Notes: generated by a model not told the origin, from the sequence alone. Positions 1-6,788 are shown, counted from the stretch's first letter. The stretch: 7,735 nucleotides of DNA from Oscillospiraceae bacterium (GCA_029004655.1 JAQVYP010000083.1:1-7735), one strand, 5' to 3'. A program made the numbers and translations.

Positions 1-2401
1 TGCCGGGTGCGGCTCCGCCTTTTAATACAAGAACGATTTGAATACACTCAAGGCGGTATGAGAAACCGGCTGATCCGGCGATTTCACCATTCTTTGCCCA
101 GCCCATCCAACCGTAGTCCTGAACATGAACTCTATAATAAATATCATACTGTTTTGATACTTCTCCTGAAAGGCTGATTACGATTCCTTCAAGTCTTTTT
201 GCCTTGCCTGTTGTTCCACTCAAAGCACCGTCTGAAACCGAATTCATCCATCCGATGTCCTGAACATGGGTTGAATACGAAACACTTCCGCTTGGCAGTT
301 GAGTGCTTAATTTAATATTTATGCCTTCAAGTCTCAAACTCTTCCCTGTTGTGCCGCTCAATTTACCGTCCCCGGAAAATCCTTGCCAACCGATATCTTG
401 AACATGAGTTCTATATGTTATTAAGCTGTTTCCGTAGGCACTAACAAACGAATTAGACGTATCATAACTTACACTATTCTTCTTTACAACCGCAATTTCA
501 ATTGCTTCAAGACGTTTGGATAGCCCTTCAGTGCCTGCTGCTCGGCCATTTTTTGCCCAACTAAGCCAACCATAGTCTTGCGCATGCACTCGATAGTAAA
601 CATCGTAAAGTTCCGCTTCGGTTCCTGTTAATTCGATTTTTATAGCTTCCAATCTCTTTGACAGTCCCTCTGTGCCGCTCATTGCTCCGTCGGATACATA
701 ACCCTGCCAGCCAATGTCTTGCAAATGCGTTGAATATTTTATTCCTAAATTGCTGTTGTTCTGTACAGTGATTTTTATACCTTCAAGCCGCTTTAACTCA
801 CCTGTCGTGCCGCTCAATGCGCCATCACTGACAACCGTCTGCCACCCATAATCTTGAAGATGGGATTTATAACTGACAGATACAATTTTGGAAATAGGTG
901 ATTGACAATTAACACTTATTGTGTATATCCTTGTTGAACCGTTTGTTGCCGTTACCGAAATATTTATATTATTATCACCATAGCTTAATCCAATGTTTCC
1001 CGCACCGCTTACAGCTGCGCCGCTATCACTTGCCACTGCGTTAACAGTAACGTTTGAAACATCACTGCTAACAATTGCATTATAAGAATAATTATAACGG
1101 TCAAATGATTGACTTAGGACAGCACCCGACACTGATAGACTTGAAAGTAAATTATTGTTATTGCCACTTGCTGTTGGTTTGGAAACAGCGGAGGACGGCA
1201 TATTGTTATAAACAGGAATGCTGAACGAAATAGCCTCGGATTTCAACTGCTCTGCTGTATATGCTGACTTTAATTTTGCGCCCTCACTACATGGTGCCAT
1301 AACATTAGTCATATATTGGTGATAATACAGTCCGCTTACTGTATTGACAACATTGAACTTCTGAAAATACAAGGTGTTCTGCTCCTTGTATATGTAATTT
1401 TCTCCAAGGAATACAGCACCGCCTAAAATAGCTTCATAAGCAGTGTCCCAACCTTGTGCTTTTGCATATATTGCGCCATTGGTACAGGCATCATTTCCGC
1501 CTCCTGCAGCGGCTTTTATGTTAAAGAAGTTGTAATATCCTTCATAGCCTGGAGTCGTTCCTGTTCCAATAGAATTGCCGGTTTCTCCCTGCTCCTGCGC
1601 AACTCTCGATGCAAGCATATACGCACTTACATTGGCCTCTTTTGCCGCACTTACAATTGCGCCGGCATATGGATACATAAATAATCCGTTTAAAATATTT
1701 TTAACTCCGTCAACGGTTTCTGAATCTGAAAAACCAAACGATTTAAACTGAAATACATTTGTAGAACCCAACATATTGCGTGGATCCATATAATATGAAA
1801 TTAAATCGGATGATGCAGTGACCCAACCGCCTGTATCAACAATGACAGAGCTGTTGGATGACCAGTCATATGCGCCTTTTTCATAAGATTTCCAGGAATC
1901 GGAATAGCTGTTTGGAATCGTATTTCTTTTCACAACACTTTCGTTTGAAATGACGGTGCTCCAATCAAGCCCTGTCTGCTTTGCCGTAAACGCCCAAGCG
2001 GGATATTGAGTATGCAACTGCTGCAGCGCCGGCCAATAGCTTTCAGGAAATCCTTGATTTGCTAAATATGTATTATAATCCGCAGGAGGAACATAATCAC
2101 CCGTAACCGAAATATAAGCTGAGGACACATATCCGTATGAATTGTTATAGGAAATTTTGTACCAGCCTGACGATGGTTGTGAATATATAAGAACCTGATT
2201 ACCGTTGCTTAATTTTCCTATCGCAGTATGGCTAGTGCCGGGCCCGCTCCTGACATTAAGAGAGGTATCAATTCCAACGACCACGCCAACCTTTGTTATT
2301 TCTTCGGCATTACTTATTACCGTGAATGATAAAGTCAAACATATTATCAAAAAAATTGTCAACCAACTTCTTATACATCTTCTTGATTTAATCAATAGCA
2401 T
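1..2401 (-). CDS. Secreted cell-wall glucosaminidase (GH73-like) with SH3b, cadherin-like and six ChW repeats; 3' end cut by window edge
   Basis: The frame is open from ATG 2401-2399 to the left edge, giving 800 residues. The start has GAGGA five bases upstream and opens with a signal peptide: basic Lys5-Arg11, a hydrophobic core at about 13-29, and probable cleavage after Ala32 (VISNA). Domains in order: bacterial SH3 (about 45-98, LNVRSGPG), then a glucosaminidase region (about 190-395) with SRVAQEQGETGNS (265-277) and YYNFFNIKA (289-297), which match the catalytic and NFFNI(K/G)A motifs of GH73. Glu270 is the likely acid; Glu273 is an alternative. Next comes a cadherin-like beta sandwich (about 418-498), then six ChW repeats (509-792). 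The protein should cleave GlcNAc-MurNAc bonds in peptidoglycan, with SH3b and ChW domains as wall or polysaccharide binders. The last visible residues, KGGAAPG, resemble the end of ChW proteins as I recall them, so the stop is probably just outside the window. Confidence is high for the architecture and moderate for the exact substrate. Confidence 0.9.
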   Translation of the reverse strand, partial: MLLIKSRRCIRSWLTIFLIICLTLSFTVISNAEEITKVGVVVGIDTSLNVRSGPGTSHTAIGKLSNGNQVLIYSQPSSGWYKISYNNSYGYVSSAYISVTGDYVPPADYNTYLANQGFPESYWPALQQLHTQYPAWAFTAKQTGLDWSTVISNESVVKRNTIPNSYSDSWKSYEKGAYDWSSNSSVIVDTGGWVTASSDLISYYMDPRNMLGSTNVFQFKSFGFSDSETVDGVKNILNGLFMYPYAGAIVSAAKEANVSAYMLASRVAQEQGETGNSIGTGTTPGYEGYYNFFNIKAAAGGGNDACTNGAIYAKAQGWDTAYEAILGGAVFLGENYIYKEQNTLYFQKFNVVNTVSGLYYHQYMTNVMAPCSEGAKLKSAYTAEQLKSEAISFSIPVYNNMPSSAVSKPTASGNNNNLLSSLSVSGAVLSQSFDRYNYSYNAIVSSDVSNVTVNAVASDSGAAVSGAGNIGLSYGDNNINISVTATNGSTRIYTISVNCQSPISKIVSVSYKSHLQDYGWQTVVSDGALSGTTGELKRLEGIKITVQNNSNLGIKYSTHLQDIGWQGYVSDGAMSGTEGLSKRLEAIKIELTGTEAELYDVYYRVHAQDYGWLSWAKNGRAAGTEGLSKRLEAIEIAVVKKNSVSYDTSNSFVSAYGNSLITYRTHVQDIGWQGFSGDGKLSGTTGKSLRLEGINIKLSTQLPSGSVSYSTHVQDIGWMNSVSDGALSGTTGKAKRLEGIVISLSGEVSKQYDIYYRVHVQDYGWMGWAKNGEIAGSAGFSYRLECIQIVLVLKGGAAPG
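26..877 (-). repeat. Six tandem ChW repeats arranged as two A-A-B triplets
   Basis: These repeats lie inside the glucosaminidase gene. Each is about 36-40 residues with the pattern HxQDxGW, then (D/N)G, then G(T/S)xG, then RLE(A/G/C)I. Positions by residue are R1 509-544, R2 554-591, R3 601-639, R4 661-698, R5 707-744 and R6 754-792. R1, R2, R4 and R5 mostly carry a SDG(A/M)(L/M)SGT type centre. R3 and R6 share YYRVHxQDYGW followed by a WAKNG centre. Start-to-start spacing is 45-47 residues inside a triplet and 60 between R3 and R4, so the array looks like a three-repeat unit that was duplicated. The DNA copies have diverged at many synonymous sites, so this is not a recent amplification. Confidence 0.93.
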
Positions 2402-2437
2402 TTTTATCCTCTTTTCAACATTTTTCTATACAATTTT

Positions 2438-2466
2438 AGTTTAGTATCTAATGTGCGTTATGTCAA
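2438..2466 (-). promoter_or_regulatory. SigA-like promoter of the glucosaminidase gene
   Basis: Read on the minus strand, a perfect TTGACA (2466-2461) is followed by 17 bases and then TAAACT (2443-2438, four of six consensus bases). Transcription would start near 2431, giving a leader of about 30 nt before the ATG at 2401. Just upstream of the -35 box lies an A/T tract that includes a perfect 14-base palindrome at 2480-2493, which could serve as an UP element. Confidence 0.65.
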
Positions 2467-2590
2467 CTGAAAATGATTAAATTTTTAAAAATTAATAAAT
2501 TGTTAGCCACTAGAAACAAAGTTTACCATATTTAGACCGTTGAATCCAATCAAAATGTAATAATACTATATGATTTTTAATTGTTTATAT

Positions 2591-2625
2591 AAAAAGTCCC
2601 GAGAGCTTTTCTGCTTTCGGGACTT
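2591..2625 (-). terminator. Rho-independent terminator of the deacetylase gene
   Basis: On the minus strand the arms 2625-2613 and 2606-2594 form a 13-position stem with one mismatch, containing AAGTCCCGA against TCGGGACTT, around a six-base loop. It is followed by TTTTT and an A/T-rich stretch. It begins eight bases past the deacetylase stop codon (2635-2633) and ends well before the glucosaminidase promoter, so it separates the two minus-strand genes into independent units. Confidence 0.9.
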
Positions 2626-2632
2626 TGTTGTT

Positions 2633-3430
2633 TTATTCTGCTGATGAAGTCATAGACGACGTTATTTCCGATGCTGTTTCTGTATTTGGAATCTGCATTC
2701 CGGCATGGTCAATATGATAATTTTCTTTGTATATTAAATTAGAAATCAACTCAAATGTGTAGCCCTTTGCAATCAGTTGCTCTAATATTCCCGGCAGCGC
2801 AGCCGGTGTGTTGTCAGCATCATTATGAAATAGCACAATCGAGCCATCTTTAACTTTATTTACAACATAATTTGTTATTGTTTCGACTGTTGCTGATTCC
2901 TGCCAATCTCGGCTGTCAACATCCCATTGAATTGTATACATGTCAAGGTTTTCTACCGTTTCAACGACGGCGTTGTTATAATCCCCGAATGGGCACCGGA
3001 ACAATGTGGGAGTTTGACCGGTAATTTTTGCAATTTTTTCGTTACAATTTTTCAATTCTTCTATCATTTGTTCTTTGCTAAGCTTCGGCATGTGCGGATG
3101 TGTGCTGGAATGGTTTTGAATTTGATGCCCGGCGTCAGACAATTGCTTAACCGATTCCGGATATTTATCTACCCACTCCGCTACCACAAAGAACGTCGCC
3201 TTGACATTATAATTCGCTAAAATATCAATAAGCGTCCCTGTGTCGTCATTACCCCATGCTGCATCAAATGAAATTGCAATTTTTTTAGCATCGTTTTGAA
3301 CGCAGTAAATCGGAAGCCGTCTGTTTTGCTTGGCAAACACGTTGAGCGTAAATCCTGCGGTCAGAGCAACAGCAACAATTACAGACAATGTAACCATGAT
3401 TTGCTTTTTTGTTATTATAAAATACCTCAT
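2633..3430 (-). CDS. Membrane-anchored polysaccharide deacetylase, PdaB-like (CE4/NodB fold)
   Basis: This 265-residue protein has an N-terminal hydrophobic segment (about 11-33) acting as a signal anchor or signal peptide. The NodB homology domain spans about 47-233. Visible motifs are SFDAAWG (54-60, with Asp56 as the likely catalytic base), NHSSTH (106-111, with metal ligands His107 and His111), RCPFGDYN (145-152), DVDSRDW (170-176) and LFHND (200-204, with His202). The second Asp of the classical TFDD motif is replaced by Ala57, as in the PdaB/sporulation-associated branch as I recall it. The expected reaction is removal of acetyl groups from GlcNAc or MurNAc in wall or cortex peptidoglycan outside the membrane. 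The tail (about 250-265) is rich in Ser and Thr. GGGAGGG (3445-3439) sits eight bases before the ATG and fixes the start. PdaB itself is a sporulation protein, but nothing here proves that role, so no symbol is given. Confidence 0.88.
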   Translation of the reverse strand: MRYFIITKKQIMVTLSVIVAVALTAGFTLNVFAKQNRRLPIYCVQNDAKKIAISFDAAWGNDDTGTLIDILANYNVKATFFVVAEWVDKYPESVKQLSDAGHQIQNHSSTHPHMPKLSKEQMIEELKNCNEKIAKITGQTPTLFRCPFGDYNNAVVETVENLDMYTIQWDVDSRDWQESATVETITNYVVNKVKDGSIVLFHNDADNTPAALPGILEQLIAKGYTFELISNLIYKENYHIDHAGMQIPNTETASEITSSMTSSAE

Positions 3431-3484
3431 CTGATATTCCCTCCCAAGATGTCTTCATGTAATAATATGTATTGATAGGTGGAT

Positions 3485-3513
3485 TTTATAACTTTTGTGA
3501 TATATTTTGTCAT
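3485..3513 (-). promoter_or_regulatory. SigA-like promoter of the deacetylase gene
   Basis: On the minus strand ATGACA (3513-3508, five of six) is followed by 17 bases and TATAAA (3490-3485, five of six). The predicted start is near 3478, with a leader of about 48 nt ending in a strong GGGAGGG Shine-Dalgarno. A sporulation-specific sigma factor cannot be excluded, but the spacing and hexamers fit the housekeeping form. It is back to back with the purA promoter. Confidence 0.6.
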
Positions 3514-3570
3514 CTGCTCGTCCAAAATATTTGCAATATAACAAAATTACTTTAATTCTTTAAATGATGT

Positions 3571-3599
3571 TTGCAATAGTATTGTTTTTTGTGTATAAT
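3571..3599 (+). promoter_or_regulatory. SigA-like promoter of the purA-purF unit
   Basis: TTGCAA (3571-3576, four of six) is followed by a 17-base spacer and a perfect TATAAT (3594-3599). The predicted transcription start is near 3606, about 225 nt ahead of the purA start codon. The -35 box lies inside a TTGCAATA octamer that also occurs exactly 40 bases upstream at 3531-3538, between the two divergent promoters. No canonical PurR box is visible. Confidence 0.7.
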
Positions 3600-3605
3600 C
3601 TAATA

Positions 3606-3831
3606 TGTATTATTGTAATGCAAAAACACTTTTGCTGTGCCATAAAAAGCAATGTTTTGTTGCAAAACAGAAATAATTGGTTCAATATTATTCATTCTGT
3701 TCATTGTTTAATATTTCCCTGTTTTTATCATCTGCAACAAACGGCAATTTTTTTATAATGCACTTTGTGCGTTTGGAAATTTGCTATTTAAATTATTTGT
3801 GCCGAAGCACAGCGGCAGAATGGAGCTTGAA
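3606..3831 (+). promoter_or_regulatory. Long purA leader with several possible hairpins; no gene
   Basis: This AT-rich stretch between the predicted transcription start and purA encodes nothing convincing. Pairings found by eye are as follows. At 3619-3664, TGCA pairs with TGCA, AAAACA-type with TGTTTT, and inner TTGCT with AGCAA, giving 15 pairs with small bulges. At 3667-3700, ACAGA pairs with TCTGT and AATAAT with ATTATT across a three-base bulge. At 3760-3770, GCAC pairs with GTGC. At 3798-3811, TGTGC pairs with GCACA around a CGAA tetraloop just upstream of the ribosome binding site. The GCAC/GTGC segments could swap partners. A run of seven or more T at 3748-3754 lacks a good preceding stem. 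I recognise no known riboswitch here. Confidence 0.4.
3822..3825 (+). promoter_or_regulatory. Ribosome binding site that decides the purA start
   Basis: GGAG lies six bases before ATG 3832. The frame stays open upstream to TTG 3781, with another ATG at 3820, but neither has a ribosome binding site. The 17 extra residues also have no counterpart in the family, whose members begin a few residues before the GxxWGDEGKGK motif. Confidence 0.8.
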
Positions 3832-5106
3832 ATGATTAAAGCTATTGTTGGCGCTAACTGGGGCGACGAGGGCAAAGGCAAAATAACCGATATGCTTTCC
3901 ACAGAGTCCGATATTGTTATTCGGTTTCAGGGCGGTGCGAATGCAGGTCACACCATCAAAAATAAGTATGGTAAATTTGCTCTGCACATGCTTCCATCTG
4001 GCGCATTTAACCAGAATGTAATCAACTGCATCGGCGGCGGCGTTGCACTTAATATTCCACAGCTTGTAAAAGAAATTAACGAAGTTGTCGGGCGTTCGGT
4101 TCCCGCTCCAAAGCTTATGATTTCAAATCGTGCACAAATGGTTATGCCTTATCATATTCTTTTCGATCAATATGAAGAAGAACGATTGGGCAAAAACAGT
4201 TTTGGATCAACAAAATCCGGAATTGCTCCTTTCTATTCAGATAAATATTCAAAAATTGGCTTCCAAGTATGTGAATTATTCGATGAAGTTGCATTAAAGA
4301 AAAAGCTTGCATCCGTTTTGGAAGTTAAAAACATTCTTCTTAAAAATCTCTACAATAAGCCTGAAATTTCCGTCCTTGAAATTTTCAACGAAATGATGAA
4401 ATGGCGCGAAGCTATTAAAGATTATGTTGGCGATACACACACTTTGTTGCGTGACGCTGAAAAATCTGGCAAAACTATTCTTTTAGAGGGCCAGTTGGGT
4501 GCTTTAAAAGATCCTGATCATGGCATTTATCCTATGGTTACATCTTCTTCCACACTAGCTGGATACGGCACTGTTGGTGCGGGTGTTCCTCCATATGCAA
4601 TTAAAGAAGTTATTACTGTTGTTAAAGCATATTCAAGTGCAGTAGGAGCCGGTGCTTTTGTCAGCGAGATTTTTGGCAAAGAAGCCGAACTTATGAGAAA
4701 TAACGGTGCTGACGGCGGCGAATATGGCGCAACTACGGGCAGACCAAGACGTATGGGTTGGTTTGATGCCGTTGCAACTCGTTATGGGTGTGAAGTTCAG
4801 GGTGCAACCTCTGTTGTATTAACCGTTGTTGATGCATTGGGATATCTTGATGAAATCCCGATTTGCACAGGATATGAAATTGACGGGGTTGTTACAAAGG
4901 AATTCCCTGTAACTCCATTGCTTGAAAAAGCAAAGCCTGTTTTAACAGTCCTTCCCGGCTGGAAATGCGATGTTGACGGAATCCGCAAATATGAAGATCT
5001 ACCGGAAAATTGCAGAAATTACATTGAATTTATTGAAAAAGAAATCGGCGTGCCGATTAGTATGGTATCTAATGGACCAGAGCGTGAAGCTATTATATTA
5101 AGATAA
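3832..5106 (+). CDS. purA: Adenylosuccinate synthetase
   Basis: This cytosolic enzyme joins IMP and aspartate using GTP to form adenylosuccinate, the first step from IMP to AMP. The 424-residue length is close to the usual 425-435. Visible motifs are the N-terminal GANWGDEGKGK (7-17, with Asp12 as catalytic base), GGANAGHTI (34-42, with His40 as catalytic acid), the IMP loop GSTKSGIAPFYSDK (125-138), DPDHGIYPMVTSS (227-239), TTGRPRRMGWFDA (301-313) and the C-terminal SNGPERE (413-419). Several active-site stretches differ from the common form: TKSGIAP replaces TGRGIGP, EGQLGAL replaces EGAQGTL, and TVVDAL replaces the guanine-site TKLD. It therefore belongs to a divergent subgroup, but the catalytic Asp and His are kept. 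It is followed by purF after 45 bases with no terminator between, so co-transcription is likely from the promoter at 3571-3599. Confidence 0.95.
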   Translation: MIKAIVGANWGDEGKGKITDMLSTESDIVIRFQGGANAGHTIKNKYGKFALHMLPSGAFNQNVINCIGGGVALNIPQLVKEINEVVGRSVPAPKLMISNRAQMVMPYHILFDQYEEERLGKNSFGSTKSGIAPFYSDKYSKIGFQVCELFDEVALKKKLASVLEVKNILLKNLYNKPEISVLEIFNEMMKWREAIKDYVGDTHTLLRDAEKSGKTILLEGQLGALKDPDHGIYPMVTSSSTLAGYGTVGAGVPPYAIKEVITVVKAYSSAVGAGAFVSEIFGKEAELMRNNGADGGEYGATTGRPRRMGWFDAVATRYGCEVQGATSVVLTVVDALGYLDEIPICTGYEIDGVVTKEFPVTPLLEKAKPVLTVLPGWKCDVDGIRKYEDLPENCRNYIEFIEKEIGVPISMVSNGPEREAIILR

Positions 5107-5151
5107 TTTATAAAGCTTTGCTCACACATAAAAGGAAACGAGGCTCTATTA

Positions 5152-6582
5152 ATGTTTGATTCTATCCACGAAGAATGTGGAGTTTTTGGAATATGGGAAC
5201 CTCACACCTCCGATGTTGCAAAAACCACCTATCTTGCGCTTTATGCATTACAGCACCGTGGTCAAGAAAGTTGCGGTATTGCTGTAAATGATGATGGTGT
5301 TATCACACACTATCGTGATAATGGTCTTGTGCCGGATGTTTTCACTGCCGAAAACTTGAATAAGCTTGGCAAAGGTAACATCGCTGTCGGGCATGTGAGA
5401 TATTCCACAACCGGTGGTGTTAATCGTGCCAATGCTCAACCTTTGGATATTCGTCACGTCAAAGGTAATTTGGCTTTGGCTCATAATGGAAATCTTACCA
5501 ATGCGGACGAGCTTCGCAATAAATATGAAATGAACGGTGCTATTTTTCACGGCACAAATGACACCGAAGTAATAGCTTATTCTATTACCAATGCACGTCT
5601 TCGCACGCCTTCCATCGAGAAGGCTATCGAGTGCTCAATGCATGAACTCAAGGGCGCTTACTCCTTGGTTTTAATGTCGGCTACCAAGCTTATTGCCGCC
5701 AGAGATCCAAATGGTTTCAGACCTCTTTGTCTTGGAAAAACAGAAGATGGCGCTTATGTCTTTGCTTCAGAAAGCTGTGCACTTGATACAATTAACGCCA
5801 CGCTTGTTCGCGACTTGCTGCCCGGTGAAATTGTAATAGTAAAAGGCGGAGAAATCATATCAATAAAAACTCATTGTGGCGGAAAAGGCAGCATGTGTGT
5901 GTTTGAATTCATATATTTTGCACGTCCGGACAGCGAGATTGAGGGTGTCAGTGTTCACCATGCAAGAATTCATGCAGGTGAATTATTGGCTCGTGAACAT
6001 CCGGTACCTGCCGATGTTGTTATAGGTGTTCCGAATTCCGGTTTGGACGCCGCGATGGGTTATGCAAAAGAGTCCGGCATTCCTTATGCAATTGGATTTA
6101 TTAAGAACAATTACGTTGGCCGCAGTTTCATTCAGCCAACACAAGGTCAGCGTGAAGACGCTGTCCGTGTAAAGTTAAATGTTCTTAGAGCCAATATTGC
6201 AGGTAAACGTGTTATAATGGTTGATGATTCTATTGTTCGCGGTACCACAAGTGCCAGAATTGTTAAGCTACTTCGCGATGCAGGAGCAACAGAAGTGCAT
6301 ATTAGAATTTCCTCTCCCCCATTTGTCAGCCCTTGTTATTTCGGTACCGATATCGACAGCACTGACAAGCTGATTGCTTGCCGTTTGGATTCGTGTGATA
6401 AAATCGCAGCGGAAATCGGTGCAGATACACTTGGCTATTTAAGCGTTAAGAGCATTCACGAAATGGCACAGGGAGCGAAAATTAAATTTTGCGACGGATG
6501 TTTCACCGGTGTTTATCCTGTTGCGATTCCTACAAGCAGTATAAAAAATAAATTTGAGAGTAAAATAAGCGATAATCGCTAA
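5152..6582 (+). CDS. purF: Amidophosphoribosyltransferase (glutamine PRPP amidotransferase)
   Basis: PurF makes phosphoribosylamine from PRPP and glutamine, the committed first step of de novo purine synthesis, in the cytosol. The 476 residues match the Bacillus-type enzyme. An eight-residue propeptide precedes Cys9 (HEECGVFGI), which would be exposed as the N-terminal glutaminase nucleophile after self-cleavage. The class II glutaminase domain (9 to about 240) shows HRGQES (35-40), HNGN (111-114) and NDTE (136-139). The phosphoribosyltransferase domain carries the PRPP loop VIMVDDSIVRGTTS (354-367). Four cysteines at 249, 395, 447 and 450 occupy the positions that bind the oxygen-sensitive [4Fe-4S] cluster in the Bacillus enzyme, which suits an anaerobe. 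GAGG (5140-5143) lies eight bases before the ATG. It is the second gene of the purA-purF unit and is followed by a terminator. AMP and GMP feedback inhibition is known for the family but not shown here. Confidence 0.97.
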   Translation: MFDSIHEECGVFGIWEPHTSDVAKTTYLALYALQHRGQESCGIAVNDDGVITHYRDNGLVPDVFTAENLNKLGKGNIAVGHVRYSTTGGVNRANAQPLDIRHVKGNLALAHNGNLTNADELRNKYEMNGAIFHGTNDTEVIAYSITNARLRTPSIEKAIECSMHELKGAYSLVLMSATKLIAARDPNGFRPLCLGKTEDGAYVFASESCALDTINATLVRDLLPGEIVIVKGGEIISIKTHCGGKGSMCVFEFIYFARPDSEIEGVSVHHARIHAGELLAREHPVPADVVIGVPNSGLDAAMGYAKESGIPYAIGFIKNNYVGRSFIQPTQGQREDAVRVKLNVLRANIAGKRVIMVDDSIVRGTTSARIVKLLRDAGATEVHIRISSPPFVSPCYFGTDIDSTDKLIACRLDSCDKIAAEIGADTLGYLSVKSIHEMAQGAKIKFCDGCFTGVYPVAIPTSSIKNKFESKISDNR

Positions 6583-6595
6583 TAATTGCAATATT

Positions 6596-6629
6596 AAAAG
6601 GCTCCGCTTCTATGATAGGCGAGCCTTTT
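6596..6629 (+). terminator. Rho-independent terminator after purF
   Basis: AAAAGGCTC (6596-6604) pairs perfectly with GAGCCTTTT (6621-6629). Three further pairs are possible inside if one base bulges. The loop is about 10-16 bases. The tail is TTTTGCTATATTATT, so the U-run is short but the region is very A/U-rich. The hairpin could also work on the minus strand. It begins 14 bases after the purF stop codon. Confidence 0.75.
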
Positions 6630-6659
6630 GCTATATTATTATTAGGAGTAATACATAAG

Positions 6660-6749
6660 TCAATTGCAAAACATCAATATTAATTATTATTGTAGGGAAC
6701 AGTCTTGACTGCTCTGTTGACTTTTCCTAAATAAGAGTCTTGCAATTGA
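6660..6749. repeat. Nested inverted repeats between purF and the nuclease gene
   Basis: Perfect 10-base arms TCAATTGCAA (6660-6669) and TTGCAATTGA (6740-6749) enclose 70 bases. Inside are further pairings: TAGG (6693-6696) with CCTA (6726-6729), AACAG (6698-6702) with CTGTT (6714-6718), and an alternative CAGTC (6700-6704) with GACTG (6707-6711). There are also two TTGACT hexamers (6705-6710 and 6717-6722) that could be -35 boxes, but neither has a convincing -10 at the right distance. No coding sequence is present. It may be a small dispersed repeat, a regulatory hairpin, or chance in A/T-rich DNA. Confidence 0.5.
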
Positions 6750-6788
6750 ATATGAATACTATATTTTTGGAGGAAATGGGGCTTTTGT

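Noticed and set aside
26..877. CRISPR array or DNA-level tandem repeat
   Set aside because: The periodicity comes from protein-coding ChW repeats that have diverged in DNA sequence and stay in one open frame.
1454..2444. Plus-strand open frames of 76 and 79 codons at 1454-1684 and 2205-2444
   Set aside because: They are antisense to the glucosaminidase gene, whose frame is continuous and rich in family motifs.
2927..3220. 97-codon plus-strand open frame
   Set aside because: It is antisense to the deacetylase domain, with no ribosome binding site and no recognisable motif.
3564..3758. 64-codon plus-strand open frame in the purA leader
   Set aside because: It starts inside the purA promoter, upstream of the predicted transcription start, has no ribosome binding site, and its hydrophobic, Phe/Ile-rich composition is what A/T-rich noncoding DNA gives.
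3754..3759. Second TATAAT close to purA as an alternative promoter
   Set aside because: The hexamer is perfect, but the -35 position (3731-3736) matches only about three of six bases, so it is not called as a promoter.
3781..3831. Upstream extension of PurA from TTG 3781 or ATG 3820
   Set aside because: There is no ribosome binding site for either, and the extra residues have no family counterpart. GGAG at 3822-3825 points to ATG 3832.
3431..3831. Purine riboswitch or PurR boxes upstream of purA
   Set aside because: I could not find the conserved purine aptamer core or paired CCGAAC-type boxes. A single CCGAA at 3802-3806 is part of a small hairpin.
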